Shown piece by piece: positions 23,385 to 31,334 of a stretch of 37,760 nucleotides of DNA (positions within the stretch are counted from its first letter, which is position 1; each line of letters starts with the position of its first letter). The notes beneath the pieces are model-generated. The model saw only the letters and a program-made list of their open reading frames with translations, made no database searches and was not told where the DNA came from. The position numbers and the translations under genes were made by a program. Source of the stretch: Deltaproteobacteria bacterium (GTDB lineage Bacteria; Myxococcota_A; UBA9160; SMWR01); contig PBYF01000056.1 in assembly GCA_002729515.1 (NCBI GenBank), positions 1-37,760 of the forward strand, read 5' to 3'.

Positions 23385-24005
23385 GTGAGTCCCCGCGCCC
23401 TGGCCGGTCCCCTCCTCGTTCTCGTCGTCACAGTGCTCACCGGCTGTGCCTCGGATCTCGTGGTGCGAGCACCGGACACGGTGGTGGCGCCGCGCCCCTC
23501 GCCGCTGGCGGACCTCGCGCCGCTCACGATTTCGATCGGCCCGGTGGAGGGCGCTCCGGACCCTCGCGAAGCGGTAGGGGAGCGGGGGGGCGCATTTCTC
23601 CAGCCCGGGGGGCCAATCTACCTCACGGAGGCGCCGGCCCGCGCGGTGCGCCGGCTGGTGGAGGAGACACTCTCGAGTTCCGGGCACCGGGTGGTTCCGG
23701 ACGGGGCTGAGGTACACGTGGCGCTTCGGCTCTTGGAGTTTCGCGTTGACGCGCCCCGGGACGGTGCGATCTGGGACGTGGTCGCGCGCGTCGGCGTGTC
23801 GCTTCGCGTCTCGGCCGCCCCAGGCGACGAGGCCTGGGAGGAGTTGCACAGCAGCTCTGAGCGCAGTCGGCGGGTGGCCTGGCGGCCCGGAAACACGAGC
23901 GTGGAGGCAGTACTGCGGGCTTGTCTCGATGACCTGGCGGTGGTCCTGGCGAGCCGCGACGAGTTTGCTGCGGCCCTCGCCACCCGCGCGAGGGATCGCG
24001 GGTGA
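23385..24005 (+). CDS. Uncharacterised lipoprotein
   Basis: A 206-residue protein with a signal sequence and lipobox LTGC (MSPRALAGPLLVLVVTVLTGC from GTG 23385), so it should be membrane-anchored in the envelope. The mature part has ITISIGPVEG-like opening text (LTISIGPVEGAPD), a PARAVRRLVEETLSSSGHRV helix and a VALRLLEFRVD strand, resembling the general layout of YajG or ABC-transport auxiliary lipoproteins, but I do not recognise a specific family. It starts 7 nt after the TOPRIM gene and is probably co-transcribed with it. Confidence 0.7.
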   Translation: MSPRALAGPLLVLVVTVLTGCASDLVVRAPDTVVAPRPSPLADLAPLTISIGPVEGAPDPREAVGERGGAFLQPGGPIYLTEAPARAVRRLVEETLSSSGHRVVPDGAEVHVALRLLEFRVDAPRDGAIWDVVARVGVSLRVSAAPGDEAWEELHSSSERSRRVAWRPGNTSVEAVLRACLDDLAVVLASRDEFAAALATRARDRG

Positions 24006-24066
24006 GGGTGCGGCAACAGCATGTGTGAGGGCTTCTGTTTCCGTCGAACTGTGTGAGACTGCGGCG

Positions 24067-24540
24067 ATGGATTCCAATCTCTTGTTCTGGACCGCCGCAC
24101 TCTCGAATATGGGTATGGTCGTTGTGCTCGCAGCGGCCGGGGTTCGGATGCGTCGCAGGAACCAGATTTCTCGCCACCGCCGACTCATGCAGGCCGGCAG
24201 CGTGCTTGTGATCCTCTTCCTGCCCTCCTACTTCGCGAAGCTGCACTTCCTCGGGCGGGAGAACATGGATGTCTGGAGCAGTGGGGCCGTCTGGGTTCTG
24301 CGTTTTCACGAGGTGTTCGTACTGCTCATGCTCCTTTTTGGTTTCCTGGCTCTGCGCCGCGGTCTGGCCCTGGCACGGACGGGCAACGCGACACTCGACC
24401 CTTCGGACCCGCCGGCGGCACCCGAGCGAGCGCGGGGTCATCGCCTTGCCGGTTGGATGGCTGTCGGCACGGCGGTTGCGGGCTTGCTCACCGCGTGCCT
24501 GGTCCTGCTCGGCATGTACCAGCGCGCCGGCCTCGTGTAG
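24067..24540 (+). CDS. DUF420-like four-helix membrane protein
   Basis: A 157-residue inner-membrane protein with four predicted helices (SNMGMVVVLAAAGV, AGSVLVILFLPSYFA, FHEVFVLLMLLFGFLAL, GWMAVGTAVAGLLTACLVLL). Histidines fall at helix ends (SRHRRLMQ, KLHFLG, RFHEVF, GHRLAGW), as in DUF420 proteins linked to heme-copper oxidase assembly, which suggests but does not prove heme or metal contact. ATG 24067 is the only sensible start. The alcohol dehydrogenase begins two nt after its TAG. Confidence 0.55.
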   Translation: MDSNLLFWTAALSNMGMVVVLAAAGVRMRRRNQISRHRRLMQAGSVLVILFLPSYFAKLHFLGRENMDVWSSGAVWVLRFHEVFVLLMLLFGFLALRRGLALARTGNATLDPSDPPAAPERARGHRLAGWMAVGTAVAGLLTACLVLLGMYQRAGLV

Positions 24541-24542
24541 CG

Positions 24543-25547
24543 ATGCGCGCGATGGAGCTTTCGCGGGCGGCACCCGTGGAGACGCGCCCGCTGCGGGCGG
24601 TTGACTGCGAGGTGCCGGTTCCGATGCCGGACGAGGTGCGGGTGCGTGTGGAGGTGTGCGGCGTGTGCCGGACCGACCTGCACGTGGTCGAAGGCGATCT
24701 CGAGGTGCGTCGCTCCGCCGTGATTCCCGGGCACCAGGTGATTGGGCGGGTCGACGCGCGGGGCGACGCGGCCGGTCGCTTCCGGCTCGGCGAACGGGTC
24801 GGCATCGCCTGGCTGCGGCGCGCTTGCGGGAACTGCCGTTTCTGCGCGCGCGGTGACGAGAACCTGTGCCTGACGCCCCAGTTCACGGGCTGGGACGCGG
24901 ATGGTGGCTACGCGGAGTTCGCAGTCGTTCCCGAGGACTTCGCCTACCCCCTGCCGGAGGCCCTGGTCCCGCACGAGGCCGCGCCGCTGCTGTGTGCCGG
25001 GATCATCGGCTACCGCGCCTGGAAGTCCGCTGCGGTGCCGTCCGGGGGCAGGATCGGTCTGTGGGGGTTCGGGGGCTCGGCGCACATCACGATCCAGGTC
25101 GCACGTCACTTCGGGTGCGAGGTCTATGTCTTCAGCCGCGGCGATGAGCACCGCGAACTCGCCGAGGAGCTCGGCGCCGCCTGGGTGGGTGCAAGCTTCG
25201 ACACGCCCCCGTATCCGCTCGACGGAGCGATCCTCTTCGCGCCGGCGGGCGAGCTCGTGCCGCCGGCCCTTGCGGCCCTCGACCGTGGCGCCGGCCTCGC
25301 GATCGCCGGTATCCATCTCTCGGATGTGCCGCCGCTCGGCTACGAGGCACACCTCTTTCATGAACGCTCGCTTCGCAGCGTCACGGCCAACACACGTGAG
25401 GACGGCCGGGAGCTGCTGGCGCTCGCCTCCGAGATCCCGCTTCGCCCGCACACGACGACCTACCCGCTCGAAGCGGCGAACGAAGCGCTCGTGGAGCTGA
25501 AGAACGACCGGGTCCGTGGTGCCGCGGTGCTCGAGGTTTCTCCCTAG
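24543..25547 (+). CDS. Zinc-dependent alcohol dehydrogenase
   Basis: Medium-chain NAD(P)-dependent alcohol dehydrogenase of 334 residues. The catalytic zinc site is formed by C42 (CGVCRTDLH), the His of IPGHQVIG and a later acidic residue; the usual GHE is GHQ, which is common in the AdhA-like subgroup. The structural zinc loop has its four cysteines (CGNCRFCARGDENLC). The Rossmann turn reads GLWGFGGSAH. Substrate is likely a primary alcohol/aldehyde. ATG 24543 is 2 nt past the previous stop, so translation is likely coupled. It ends 4 bp from the convergent carboxyltransferase gene. An aldehyde-forming enzyme could in principle feed the AOR-type enzyme 10 kb away; this is speculation. Confidence 0.88.
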   Translation: MRAMELSRAAPVETRPLRAVDCEVPVPMPDEVRVRVEVCGVCRTDLHVVEGDLEVRRSAVIPGHQVIGRVDARGDAAGRFRLGERVGIAWLRRACGNCRFCARGDENLCLTPQFTGWDADGGYAEFAVVPEDFAYPLPEALVPHEAAPLLCAGIIGYRAWKSAAVPSGGRIGLWGFGGSAHITIQVARHFGCEVYVFSRGDEHRELAEELGAAWVGASFDTPPYPLDGAILFAPAGELVPPALAALDRGAGLAIAGIHLSDVPPLGYEAHLFHERSLRSVTANTREDGRELLALASEIPLRPHTTTYPLEAANEALVELKNDRVRGAAVLEVSP

Positions 25548-25551
25548 AGGG

Positions 25552-27111
25552 CTACGGGCGCAGGCCGCGTGCCTTGGGACCGGATTCCACGGAGACGATC
25601 TCGAACGACCGTCGTACCCAGTCGACTAGCAGCGGTCGTGTCTCGCGCGGGTCGATGATTTCTTCGATGCCGAAGGCCTCAGCGGTCAGAAAGGGCGAGC
25701 GCAGGCTCGAGAGTTTCTCCTCGAGTTCCGCACGCAGCGCATCGGGGTCGCTCGCCGCCTCGATTTGCCGGCGGTAGGCCGCCTCGACGCCGCCTTCGAT
25801 GGGGAGTGAGCCCCACTCGCCCGAAGGCCACGCATAGCGGAGGTTCAGCCGGTGGTGCGCACCGTGGCCCGCGCCCGCAACACCAAACACTTTGCGCACG
25901 ATCACTGAGACCCACGGAACATCGGCCTGGTACACGGCGGCCAGTGCGCGGACACCGCGTCGGATGGTACCGCTCCGCTCCGCCTGCACGCCGATCAGGA
26001 AGCCCGGGTTGTCCACGAAGTTCACCACGGGCAGGCGGAAGGTGTCGCAGAGGTCGACGAAGCGGGTCATCTTCTCGGCCGCGGCCGAGTCGATCGAGCC
26101 CGCGAGCTGACGCGGGTCGTTCGCCATCACGCCGACGGGCACCCCGTCGAGCCGCGCCAGACCCGTCACCAGCGAACGTCCGAAATAACGTCCCATCTCG
26201 AAGAACGAGCCCAAATCGAGCACGAGGCCGAGTAGCTCGCGCACGTCGTATGGCTTGCGCCGGTCGCGTGGCACGATCGAGAGCAGCGTCTCTTCGCGCC
26301 GCTCCGGGTCGTCGTCGCACCGTATGCGAGGCGGTGGCTCGAAGACGGAGCTCGGCAGGTAGGAGAGGAAACGGCGCAGCTGCGCGAATGCCTCTTCCTC
26401 GTTGGCGACCTCGTTGTCGACGGCACCGCTGCCCCGGGTGTGGATGTGCGAGCCCCCGAGCGTTTCCTTCTCGACTTCGCGGCCGAAGGCGCGGCGGACC
26501 ACGGGCGGCCCAGCCACGAAGAGCTGACTCGTGCCGCGAACCATCACGGAGAAGTGCGACGCTGCGACCCGGGCGGCGCCGAGCCCGGCGACGGGGCCGA
26601 GCGCCGCCGCGACGACTGGAACGCGCGAGAGCAGCGCTACCGAGATCTCCCAGTCGGGATTGAAGGGCACGTAGGAGCGCCGCAAGGCCGTGTTCATCTT
26701 CACCGAGCCGCCGCCCCCGGTCCCGTCGACCAGACGCACCATCGGAAGACGCAGGTCGTGGGCCGCCTTCTCGGACCAGCCCATTTTGTTGCCGATGGCG
26801 CCGTCGGCGGCGCCGCCCCGCACGGTGAAGTCGTCGGCACCGATTACGACGGCACGTCCGTCGATGCGTCCTCGGCCGCAGACGAAGTTCGAGGGCGTGA
26901 GGTCGACGAGATGCCCTTCGTCGTCGTACTGTGCGCGTCCGGCCAGGACACCAGTCTCGTGAAAGGAGCCGGTGTCGAGAATTCTGTCGACGCGCTCGCG
27001 AACCGGTAGTCGCCCGGCGCGGCGTGCCCGGTCGACCCGTTCTCTGCCGCCCATGCGCTGGGCGAGCCGGCGGCGGCGTTCGATTTCGTCGATTTCGGGT
27101 TTCCAGGACAT
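25552..27111 (-). CDS. Acyl-CoA carboxylase carboxyltransferase subunit (PccB/MccB type)
   Basis: A 519-residue biotin-dependent carboxyltransferase with both crotonase-like halves. N-terminal half: GGRERVDRARRAGRLPVRER, VVIGADDFTVRGGA, KMGWSEKAAHDLRLP, GGSHIHTRGSGAVDNEV. C-terminal half: DLGSFFEMGRYFGRSLVTGLARL, GVMANDPRQLAGSID, VDLCDTFRLPVVNFVDNPGF, AWPSGEWGSLPIEGG and a final helix around IDPRETRPLLVDWV. The biotin carboxylase and carrier subunits are not in the window, so the substrate (propionyl-, methylcrotonyl- or another acyl-CoA) is open. Known relatives take part in branched-chain or odd-chain acid catabolism. Confidence 0.9.
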   Translation of the reverse strand: MSWKPEIDEIERRRRLAQRMGGRERVDRARRAGRLPVRERVDRILDTGSFHETGVLAGRAQYDDEGHLVDLTPSNFVCGRGRIDGRAVVIGADDFTVRGGAADGAIGNKMGWSEKAAHDLRLPMVRLVDGTGGGGSVKMNTALRRSYVPFNPDWEISVALLSRVPVVAAALGPVAGLGAARVAASHFSVMVRGTSQLFVAGPPVVRRAFGREVEKETLGGSHIHTRGSGAVDNEVANEEEAFAQLRRFLSYLPSSVFEPPPRIRCDDDPERREETLLSIVPRDRRKPYDVRELLGLVLDLGSFFEMGRYFGRSLVTGLARLDGVPVGVMANDPRQLAGSIDSAAAEKMTRFVDLCDTFRLPVVNFVDNPGFLIGVQAERSGTIRRGVRALAAVYQADVPWVSVIVRKVFGVAGAGHGAHHRLNLRYAWPSGEWGSLPIEGGVEAAYRRQIEAASDPDALRAELEEKLSSLRSPFLTAEAFGIEEIIDPRETRPLLVDWVRRSFEIVSVESGPKARGLRP

Positions 27112-27119
27112 GACGCCCC

Positions 27120-27125
27120 ATCTTA
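27120..27125 (-). promoter_or_regulatory. Candidate -10 (TAAGAT) of the carboxyltransferase gene
   Basis: Minus-strand TGTAAGAT ends 8 nt before ATG 27111, an extended -10 pattern that would give a leaderless mRNA, in a 42-bp divergent gap. Confidence 0.3.
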
Positions 27126-27137
27126 CACGGATGCTTC

Positions 27138-27145
27138 GCTACGCT
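27138..27145 (+). promoter_or_regulatory. Candidate -10 element (GCTACGCT) of the HAD gene
   Basis: GCTACGCT ends 8 nt before GTG 27154, again implying a leaderless message. Confidence 0.35.
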
Positions 27146-27153
27146 GCTCCCGT

Positions 27154-27954
27154 GTGAAGCTGCTGGCGCTGGACTTCGACGGTGTGATCTCGGACAGCGC
27201 GCCGGAGGCCTTCGTGGTGGCGCTCCGCACCTTCTATGCCTTGCACCCCGGGGCACGGATTTTGCGGGATGCAGTACCGCTGTTGGCGGAAGCAGCACTG
27301 CCACCGCCCGGAGTCGTGGCGGCGAGTCCATTGTATGCGCCCTTCCTCGACATGATGCCGCTCGGAAATCGGGCCGAAGATTATGCTGTCGTGCTCACGG
27401 CGCTCGAGTCGGGTCGGGTGTGCGAGAACCAAGGTGCTTACGACACCTACAAGGCCGGTCTCGATTCGACCGAGCTGAACTCGTTCCGCCGGTGCTTTTA
27501 CGAAATCCGCACTGCGCTGGCGGACGCGGAGCCGAAGGCCTGGCACCGCCTGATGGGCGCCTACCCCGGCATTCTGGATCTGCTCCGGCGCCGTGCGGGT
27601 GACGCCGTTCTTGCGATCGCGACGGCGAAGGACCGGGGCGCTGTGGGCAGGTTGCTACGAGCCTATGGCATCGGGGATCTCTTCCCCGATGGCAGCGTGC
27701 TCGACAAAGACACGGGAGTGAAGAAGCGCACACACCTGGAGCAGCTCCGCACCCGCTTCGGTTTCGCGCCCTCCGAGATGACCTTCGTCGACGACAAGGT
27801 GAGCCACCTGGAGGCCGTGGCGCCGCTCGGCGTGCGCTGCGCCCTGGCCGGATGGGGTTATAACGGCGAGCGCGAGTCTGCGCGCGCCCGGGAGCTGGGT
27901 CATCTCGTGCTCACGCTCGATGACGTCGAGGCGCGCCTCTACGGCACTACCTGA
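27154..27954 (+). CDS. HAD-superfamily phosphatase
   Basis: A 266-residue HAD hydrolase. Motif I is LDFDGVISDS with nucleophile D7 and acid/base D9; a helical cap spans about residues 20-130; motif II is IATAKDR; motif III Lys appears in VKKRTHLEQ and motif IV is VDDKVSHLEAV. The layout is that of phosphoglycolate-phosphatase or nucleotidase-like members, but the substrate cannot be assigned. Start GTG 27154 (MKLLALDFDGV) places the first strand at the N-terminus as expected. It is divergent from the carboxyltransferase gene. Confidence 0.82.
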   Translation: MKLLALDFDGVISDSAPEAFVVALRTFYALHPGARILRDAVPLLAEAALPPPGVVAASPLYAPFLDMMPLGNRAEDYAVVLTALESGRVCENQGAYDTYKAGLDSTELNSFRRCFYEIRTALADAEPKAWHRLMGAYPGILDLLRRRAGDAVLAIATAKDRGAVGRLLRAYGIGDLFPDGSVLDKDTGVKKRTHLEQLRTRFGFAPSEMTFVDDKVSHLEAVAPLGVRCALAGWGYNGERESARARELGHLVLTLDDVEARLYGTT

Positions 27955-28113
27955 TGGGCTGCGCCCCAGCGCTCGATCCACGACGGTGAGACCCGCTGCG
28001 TCCTTCCCGAGATGAGGCTCGGCCAAGCGGGGCGGTGTGGAGCGAGACGAGGAGTCCCTGGCGCGTCGCCGACCAGTTTGATCCGGACGAAACCCGTGAG
28101 CGCGGTGCCGTCG

Positions 28114-28121
28114 GCTATTCT
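28114..28121 (+). promoter_or_regulatory. Candidate -10 element (GCTATTCT) of the nfu gene
   Basis: GCTATTCT ends 6 nt before ATG 28128, the expected position of a leaderless start. Confidence 0.35.
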
Positions 28122-28127
28122 TCTGCC

Positions 28128-28676
28128 ATGGATGCCGCTCTTCGCATGCACGCCGAACGAACTCCGAATCCAGACAGCATCAAGTGGGTCGTGGGCCGGT
28201 CGGTGATGCAGGGCGGTGCAACGGTGCACTTCGACACGCCCCCGGGCGTGGAGGTGTCGCCGCTCGCCGAGCGGCTCTTCGCGATCGACGGAGTGGTCGG
28301 GGTATTCCTCGCGGCAAACTTCGTGACCGTGACCAAGCGAACCGAAATCGACTGGATCGACCTGGCCGAGCCCGTGGCCGCGGCTATTCGCGCCGCTGTG
28401 GGCACTCCGCTCGGCTCCGCGTTCGAGCCACCGGTCGTCGTGGACGAAGAGGTGCTCGCAGCGCGTATCCGACGCGTGATCGATGAAGAAGTGCGTCCCG
28501 CTGTCGCGATGGACGGTGGTGACGTCGTCTTCGTCGGTTTTCGGGAAGGTGTGGTCGAGGTCAGGTTCAGGGGTTCGTGCAGCGGTTGCCCCAGATCGTC
28601 GGCGACACTCGAGAGCGGAATCGAAGCGCGGCTCCGGGAGCTGGTCCCCGAGGTTCGAGGGGTTGTCGCCCGATAG
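28128..28676 (+). CDS. Nfu-type iron-sulfur cluster carrier
   Basis: A 182-residue two-domain Fe-S scaffold. The N-terminal Nfu_N domain opens with RTPNPDSIKWVVG and includes LAERLFAIDGVVGVFLAANFVTVTK. The C-terminal NifU-like domain has IDEEVRPAVAMDGGDVVFVG and the cluster-binding C151-SG-C154 (GSCSGCPRSSATLESGIEARL). Two such proteins bind one [4Fe-4S] cluster at their interface and deliver it to apoenzymes; clients here could include the AOR-type enzyme. ATG 28128 is chosen; ATG 28146 is also possible. The upstream 173 bp hold nothing else recognisable. Confidence 0.88.
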   Translation: MDAALRMHAERTPNPDSIKWVVGRSVMQGGATVHFDTPPGVEVSPLAERLFAIDGVVGVFLAANFVTVTKRTEIDWIDLAEPVAAAIRAAVGTPLGSAFEPPVVVDEEVLAARIRRVIDEEVRPAVAMDGGDVVFVGFREGVVEVRFRGSCSGCPRSSATLESGIEARLRELVPEVRGVVAR

Positions 28677-28714
28677 GCGACGTCTTACTCTCGCCTCGTC
28701 TGACACCCCTCGTT

Positions 28715-30214
28715 GTGGTTGCCGTTCGTCGCGCGGTCTGTCTCGTCGGACGGAAGGGGAATCGGCTGGCGCGTACGCCGAAGGGGGATCTCGGTCGGGG
28801 TGGACGGAATTGGCGTCGCGCCCAGGGCCGGCGTCTGCGTGGCCGGCTCTCTGGGCGAGGCCGCGCGACGCTGGCTGCGCTGATCGGAGGAATCTTCGCG
28901 TGTGGTCTGGCCGTGGTGGGGCTGGTCGCAGGCGGGGGCGGTGACGGAAGTGATCGACCGCCGGATCTCGAGCCGGTATCGGCCCCCGCGCCCTACGCGC
29001 CGCCGGAGCTCTTCGAGCGGCCCCCCGTAACGCGCGCTGTTCTCGAACTCGGAGCCTTTCAGCCGCCGGGTGTCGACGCCGGCCGTGTGGGCGACACGGG
29101 TGTCCACGGTCGGGTATTCGAGAGCGTTCCGTTGGGGAGTGCCGGGATCGACGGGCCGCTGCGGGTCGAGTACACGCTGGACGCGGCGCTGACGCGTGAG
29201 GTGCATCGGGCCCTCGACAACGGGCGCGTGTCCATGGGCCACGTGGTCGTGATGGACCCGAATACGGGACGGCTGCTCGCCTACGCTTCTACGGACCTGC
29301 ACGCATTTCCACCGACGCGGGCCTACCCGGCGGCGTCGCTCGTGAAGATCGTCACCGCTGCAGCAGCGCTTGCCGCGGCACCGGATAAGGCGGCACTCCC
29401 GTGTCGCTACCGGGGGAGCGCGTACCGGTTGACCCCCGCACGCATCGATCCTCCGCAAACGGGTCGCACCGTTTCGCTGCGTCGAGCGCTGGCTTTGTCG
29501 AACAACCAATGCTTTGCCCAGCTTGCGGTGCACGCAGTCGGCGGAGATCCACTCATGGAAATGATTGGGCGCTTCGGCTGGCTCTCGGCGCCGGCACCAG
29601 CCCACGCGGTGGGCAGTGTGGACCCGGGCAAGGACCGCTACGACCTGGGACGCCTGGGAGCCGGTCTCGCCGGTGCCGAGATTACGCCGTTGCACGCTGT
29701 TCAGCTCGCAGCGGCCCTTGCGCACGGGGAGATCGTGGCGCCGCGTTGGGTCGAGCGCGTCGTCGATGCGAACGGCCGCGAGCTGCCGCTTCCGGCGTTG
29801 CATGCTCCGCGGCGCGCGATGGATTCCGCGATTGCGGCCCAGCTGCGGGAGATGCTCGTTGACACGACCACACGGGGAACCGCGCGCAGTGCCTTCCGGC
29901 GCCGCAATGGCCGCCCAATGCTGGGTGGGGTGAAGGTGGCGGGAAAGACCGGGAGCCTCACGGGTCGGGATCCGGCGGGCAGGTACGAGTGGTTCGTGGG
30001 TGTGGCGCCGGCGGATGCACCGCTTCTGGCCGTCGCGACCGTCATCGTCCACGGTGATCTCTACTGGCGGGGCGGCTCTCAACTCGCCGCCGACGTGCTG
30101 CGCCGGGCCTTCTGCTCCCAAGGACGCTGTCGCGCCGAAAATGCCGTGCGCTGGATCCGTTCCACTGCTTCGGCGACGGCCGTCCGGGTGCCCCGGGAAC
30201 CTCCTGAGGGCTGA
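28715..30214 (+). CDS. Penicillin-binding protein transpeptidase domain protein
   Basis: A membrane-anchored DD-transpeptidase-type protein, about 499 residues from GTG 28715. After a basic cytoplasmic stretch a single membrane segment (TLAALIGGIFACGLAVVGLVAG) leads to a periplasmic domain. Active-site motifs are S208-LVK, S262-NN and K411-TG (AGKTGSLTG). There is no glycosyltransferase or PBP-dimer domain, so it resembles MrdA/FtsI C-terminal halves or stand-alone penicillin-binding proteins. It could act in peptidoglycan cross-linking or be a regulatory relative. The start is uncertain because the frame stays open into the nfu gene; no strong ribosome-binding site marks it. Confidence 0.8.
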   Translation: MVAVRRAVCLVGRKGNRLARTPKGDLGRGGRNWRRAQGRRLRGRLSGRGRATLAALIGGIFACGLAVVGLVAGGGGDGSDRPPDLEPVSAPAPYAPPELFERPPVTRAVLELGAFQPPGVDAGRVGDTGVHGRVFESVPLGSAGIDGPLRVEYTLDAALTREVHRALDNGRVSMGHVVVMDPNTGRLLAYASTDLHAFPPTRAYPAASLVKIVTAAAALAAAPDKAALPCRYRGSAYRLTPARIDPPQTGRTVSLRRALALSNNQCFAQLAVHAVGGDPLMEMIGRFGWLSAPAPAHAVGSVDPGKDRYDLGRLGAGLAGAEITPLHAVQLAAALAHGEIVAPRWVERVVDANGRELPLPALHAPRRAMDSAIAAQLREMLVDTTTRGTARSAFRRRNGRPMLGGVKVAGKTGSLTGRDPAGRYEWFVGVAPADAPLLAVATVIVHGDLYWRGGSQLAADVLRRAFCSQGRCRAENAVRWIRSTASATAVRVPREPPEG

Positions 30215-30239
30215 TCGTCTCCGCGTTTCGGCAGTCCCT

Positions 30240-30268
30240 AAATTCGGAACTATTGGTACCGTAAATTT
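30240..30268. repeat. Imperfect AT-rich inverted repeat, candidate operator
   Basis: Left arm AAATTCGG (30240-30247), right arm CCGTAAATTT (30259-30268); arms pair except for an extra TA. The right arm contains CCGTAAA, the reverse complement of TTTACGG found in the site next to the tetR start. Confidence 0.4.
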
Positions 30269-30515
30269 GCGGGTGTGGAGCCCCCGGTTGGTTGGAAACG
30301 CCGGACCTCCGCGGTCCGGATCCCGCTCATTTGAAGGAACGGGTGTCGGGCGTCTGCGGCCGGGTGCAGTCGGCGACGCCACCGGGCCTGGATTCAGTTC
30401 AAGGCCCTGAGAGCAACTCGTGACTCCAGCGTCTCCGGGTCGCCCCCGCTCCTGTGCGGCGATGGCCCCGGCCAATCGGACGGGCGCCATGGGTTCGTTC
30501 CCCGCCCTCCACGGC

Positions 30516-30567
30516 TTGACGCTATCGCAAGAAACGGTACTAAGGGTTTCGTATTTTACGGAGTAAA
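30516..30567 (+). promoter_or_regulatory. Candidate tetR promoter with autoregulatory operator
   Basis: TTGACG (30516-30521), 16 bp, TACTAA (30538-30543) form a plausible promoter. Downstream, TTTAC-GGA-GTAAA (30555-30567) is a perfect 5-bp-arm inverted repeat that overlaps the ribosome-binding GGAG just before ATG 30570, a usual position for TetR self-repression. Confidence 0.45.
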
Positions 30568-30569
30568 CG

Positions 30570-31169
30570 ATGGGTTCCACGTCTCCCGGCCGCGGACGGC
30601 CTCGGGACCCGGGGGCCGGTCGGGCGATTATCGGTGCCACGCTCGAACTGCTCACCGAGGAGGGCTACGACGGTGTGCGCGTCGCGCAACTGGCCCGGCG
30701 TGCCGGGGTCAGCAAGGCGACGCTGTACCGGCGCTGGCCGAGCAAGGCGTGGCTCGTCGTGGCGGCGCTTCGCAGCACGCCGCCGCTCGAGCCGGTGGAC
30801 ACCGGGAGTCTCCGGGAAGATCTGGAGGCGCTCCTGAACCAGTTCCTCGCGATCTTCGATTCCACTCCCGTTGCCGGGCTCCTGGCGGCGCTCGCCATCG
30901 AGCGATGCCGCGACCCTAGTCTGGCTCGAAGCCTCGATTCCTTCGTCCGGGAGCGCAGGCGCCCCTTGGTCGAGGCCATGCAGCGCGCTGTAGCGCGCGG
31001 TGAGATTCCGCCCACTGCGGATCTCGACCTCGCCGCCTCGCTCGCCGGGGGCCCCATCGTCATGCGTGTGCTCTTCGGGGGTGCGACTGACCCCGCCGCG
31101 GTGCGGCAGCTGGCCGAACTGGTCGGGACCGCGCTCGGAGAGGTTCGGATCGAGCGCAGCGCGTGCTAG
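30570..31169 (+). CDS. TetR/AcrR family transcriptional regulator
   Basis: A 199-residue one-component repressor. Residues 18-66 are the TetR DNA-binding domain: IIGATLELLTEEGYDGVRVAQLARRAGVSKATLYRRWPSKAWL-type text, of which the recognition part GVSKATLYRRWPSK is diagnostic. The C-terminal ligand domain (MQRAVARGEIPPTADLDLAAS, LAGGPIVMRVLFGG) resembles the TetR_C_11/33 type seen in AcrR-like regulators. No obvious target is adjacent; the nearest are the penicillin-binding protein upstream and the small basic protein downstream. ATG 30570 has GGAG 6 nt upstream. Confidence 0.9.
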   Translation: MGSTSPGRGRPRDPGAGRAIIGATLELLTEEGYDGVRVAQLARRAGVSKATLYRRWPSKAWLVVAALRSTPPLEPVDTGSLREDLEALLNQFLAIFDSTPVAGLLAALAIERCRDPSLARSLDSFVRERRRPLVEAMQRAVARGEIPPTADLDLAASLAGGPIVMRVLFGGATDPAAVRQLAELVGTALGEVRIERSAC

Positions 31170-31180
31170 GCCGATTGCCC

Positions 31181-31209
31181 TTCAGATCGAGCGTGGTGCA
31201 TGCTACGCT
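31181..31209 (+). promoter_or_regulatory. Candidate promoter of the 33-residue basic protein
   Basis: TTCAGA (31181-31186), 17 bp, TACGCT (31204-31209) with GC before it (GCTACGCT). Predicted leader about 17 nt containing a good ribosome-binding site. Confidence 0.4.
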
Positions 31210-31232
31210 GAGTGCCCTTTCTGGAAGGATCG

Positions 31233-31334
31233 ATGGCACGCAGCAAGAACAAGCAGAAGCGTCGGCGTCACCAGCTCAAGCTCCGCCGCCGTCGCCGCCT
31301 CGAACGCAAGAAGCGCGAGCGTCTGGCCGGCTAG
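31233..31334 (+). CDS. 33-residue highly basic protein, bS22-like in size and composition
   Basis: ATG 31233 is preceded by GGAAGG at 4 nt spacing and by a candidate promoter. The product begins MARSKNKQKRRRHQLKLR and ends KKRERLAG: 33 residues, about two thirds Lys or Arg, no acidic patch except two Glu. The size and charge resemble bS22 / AURKAIP1-COX24-type small ribosomal proteins of actinobacteria, also 33 residues, but alignment is too short for certainty. It might bind rRNA or DNA. Its TAG overlaps the stop of the convergent PilZ gene by 4 bp (CTAG). A real gene is supported by the complete expression signals; function is a guess. Confidence 0.6.
   Translation: MARSKNKQKRRRHQLKLRRRRRLERKKRERLAG

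Larger units (their letters stand above)
30215..30569 (+). other. 355-bp intergenic region upstream of tetR
   Basis: No coding frame recognised. It holds an AT-rich imperfect inverted repeat (30240-30268), a perfect 7-bp-stem hairpin CCGGACC-TCCGC-GGTCCGG (30301-30319), which may be a terminator for the upstream gene although no T-run follows, and the TetR promoter/operator at its right end. The two AT-rich islands stand out in otherwise GC-rich DNA. Confidence 0.5.

Noticed and set aside
28685-30655. 656-codon minus-strand open frame over the penicillin-binding protein gene
   Set aside because: Shadow of the plus-strand gene, which has all three active-site motifs; the reverse translation has none.
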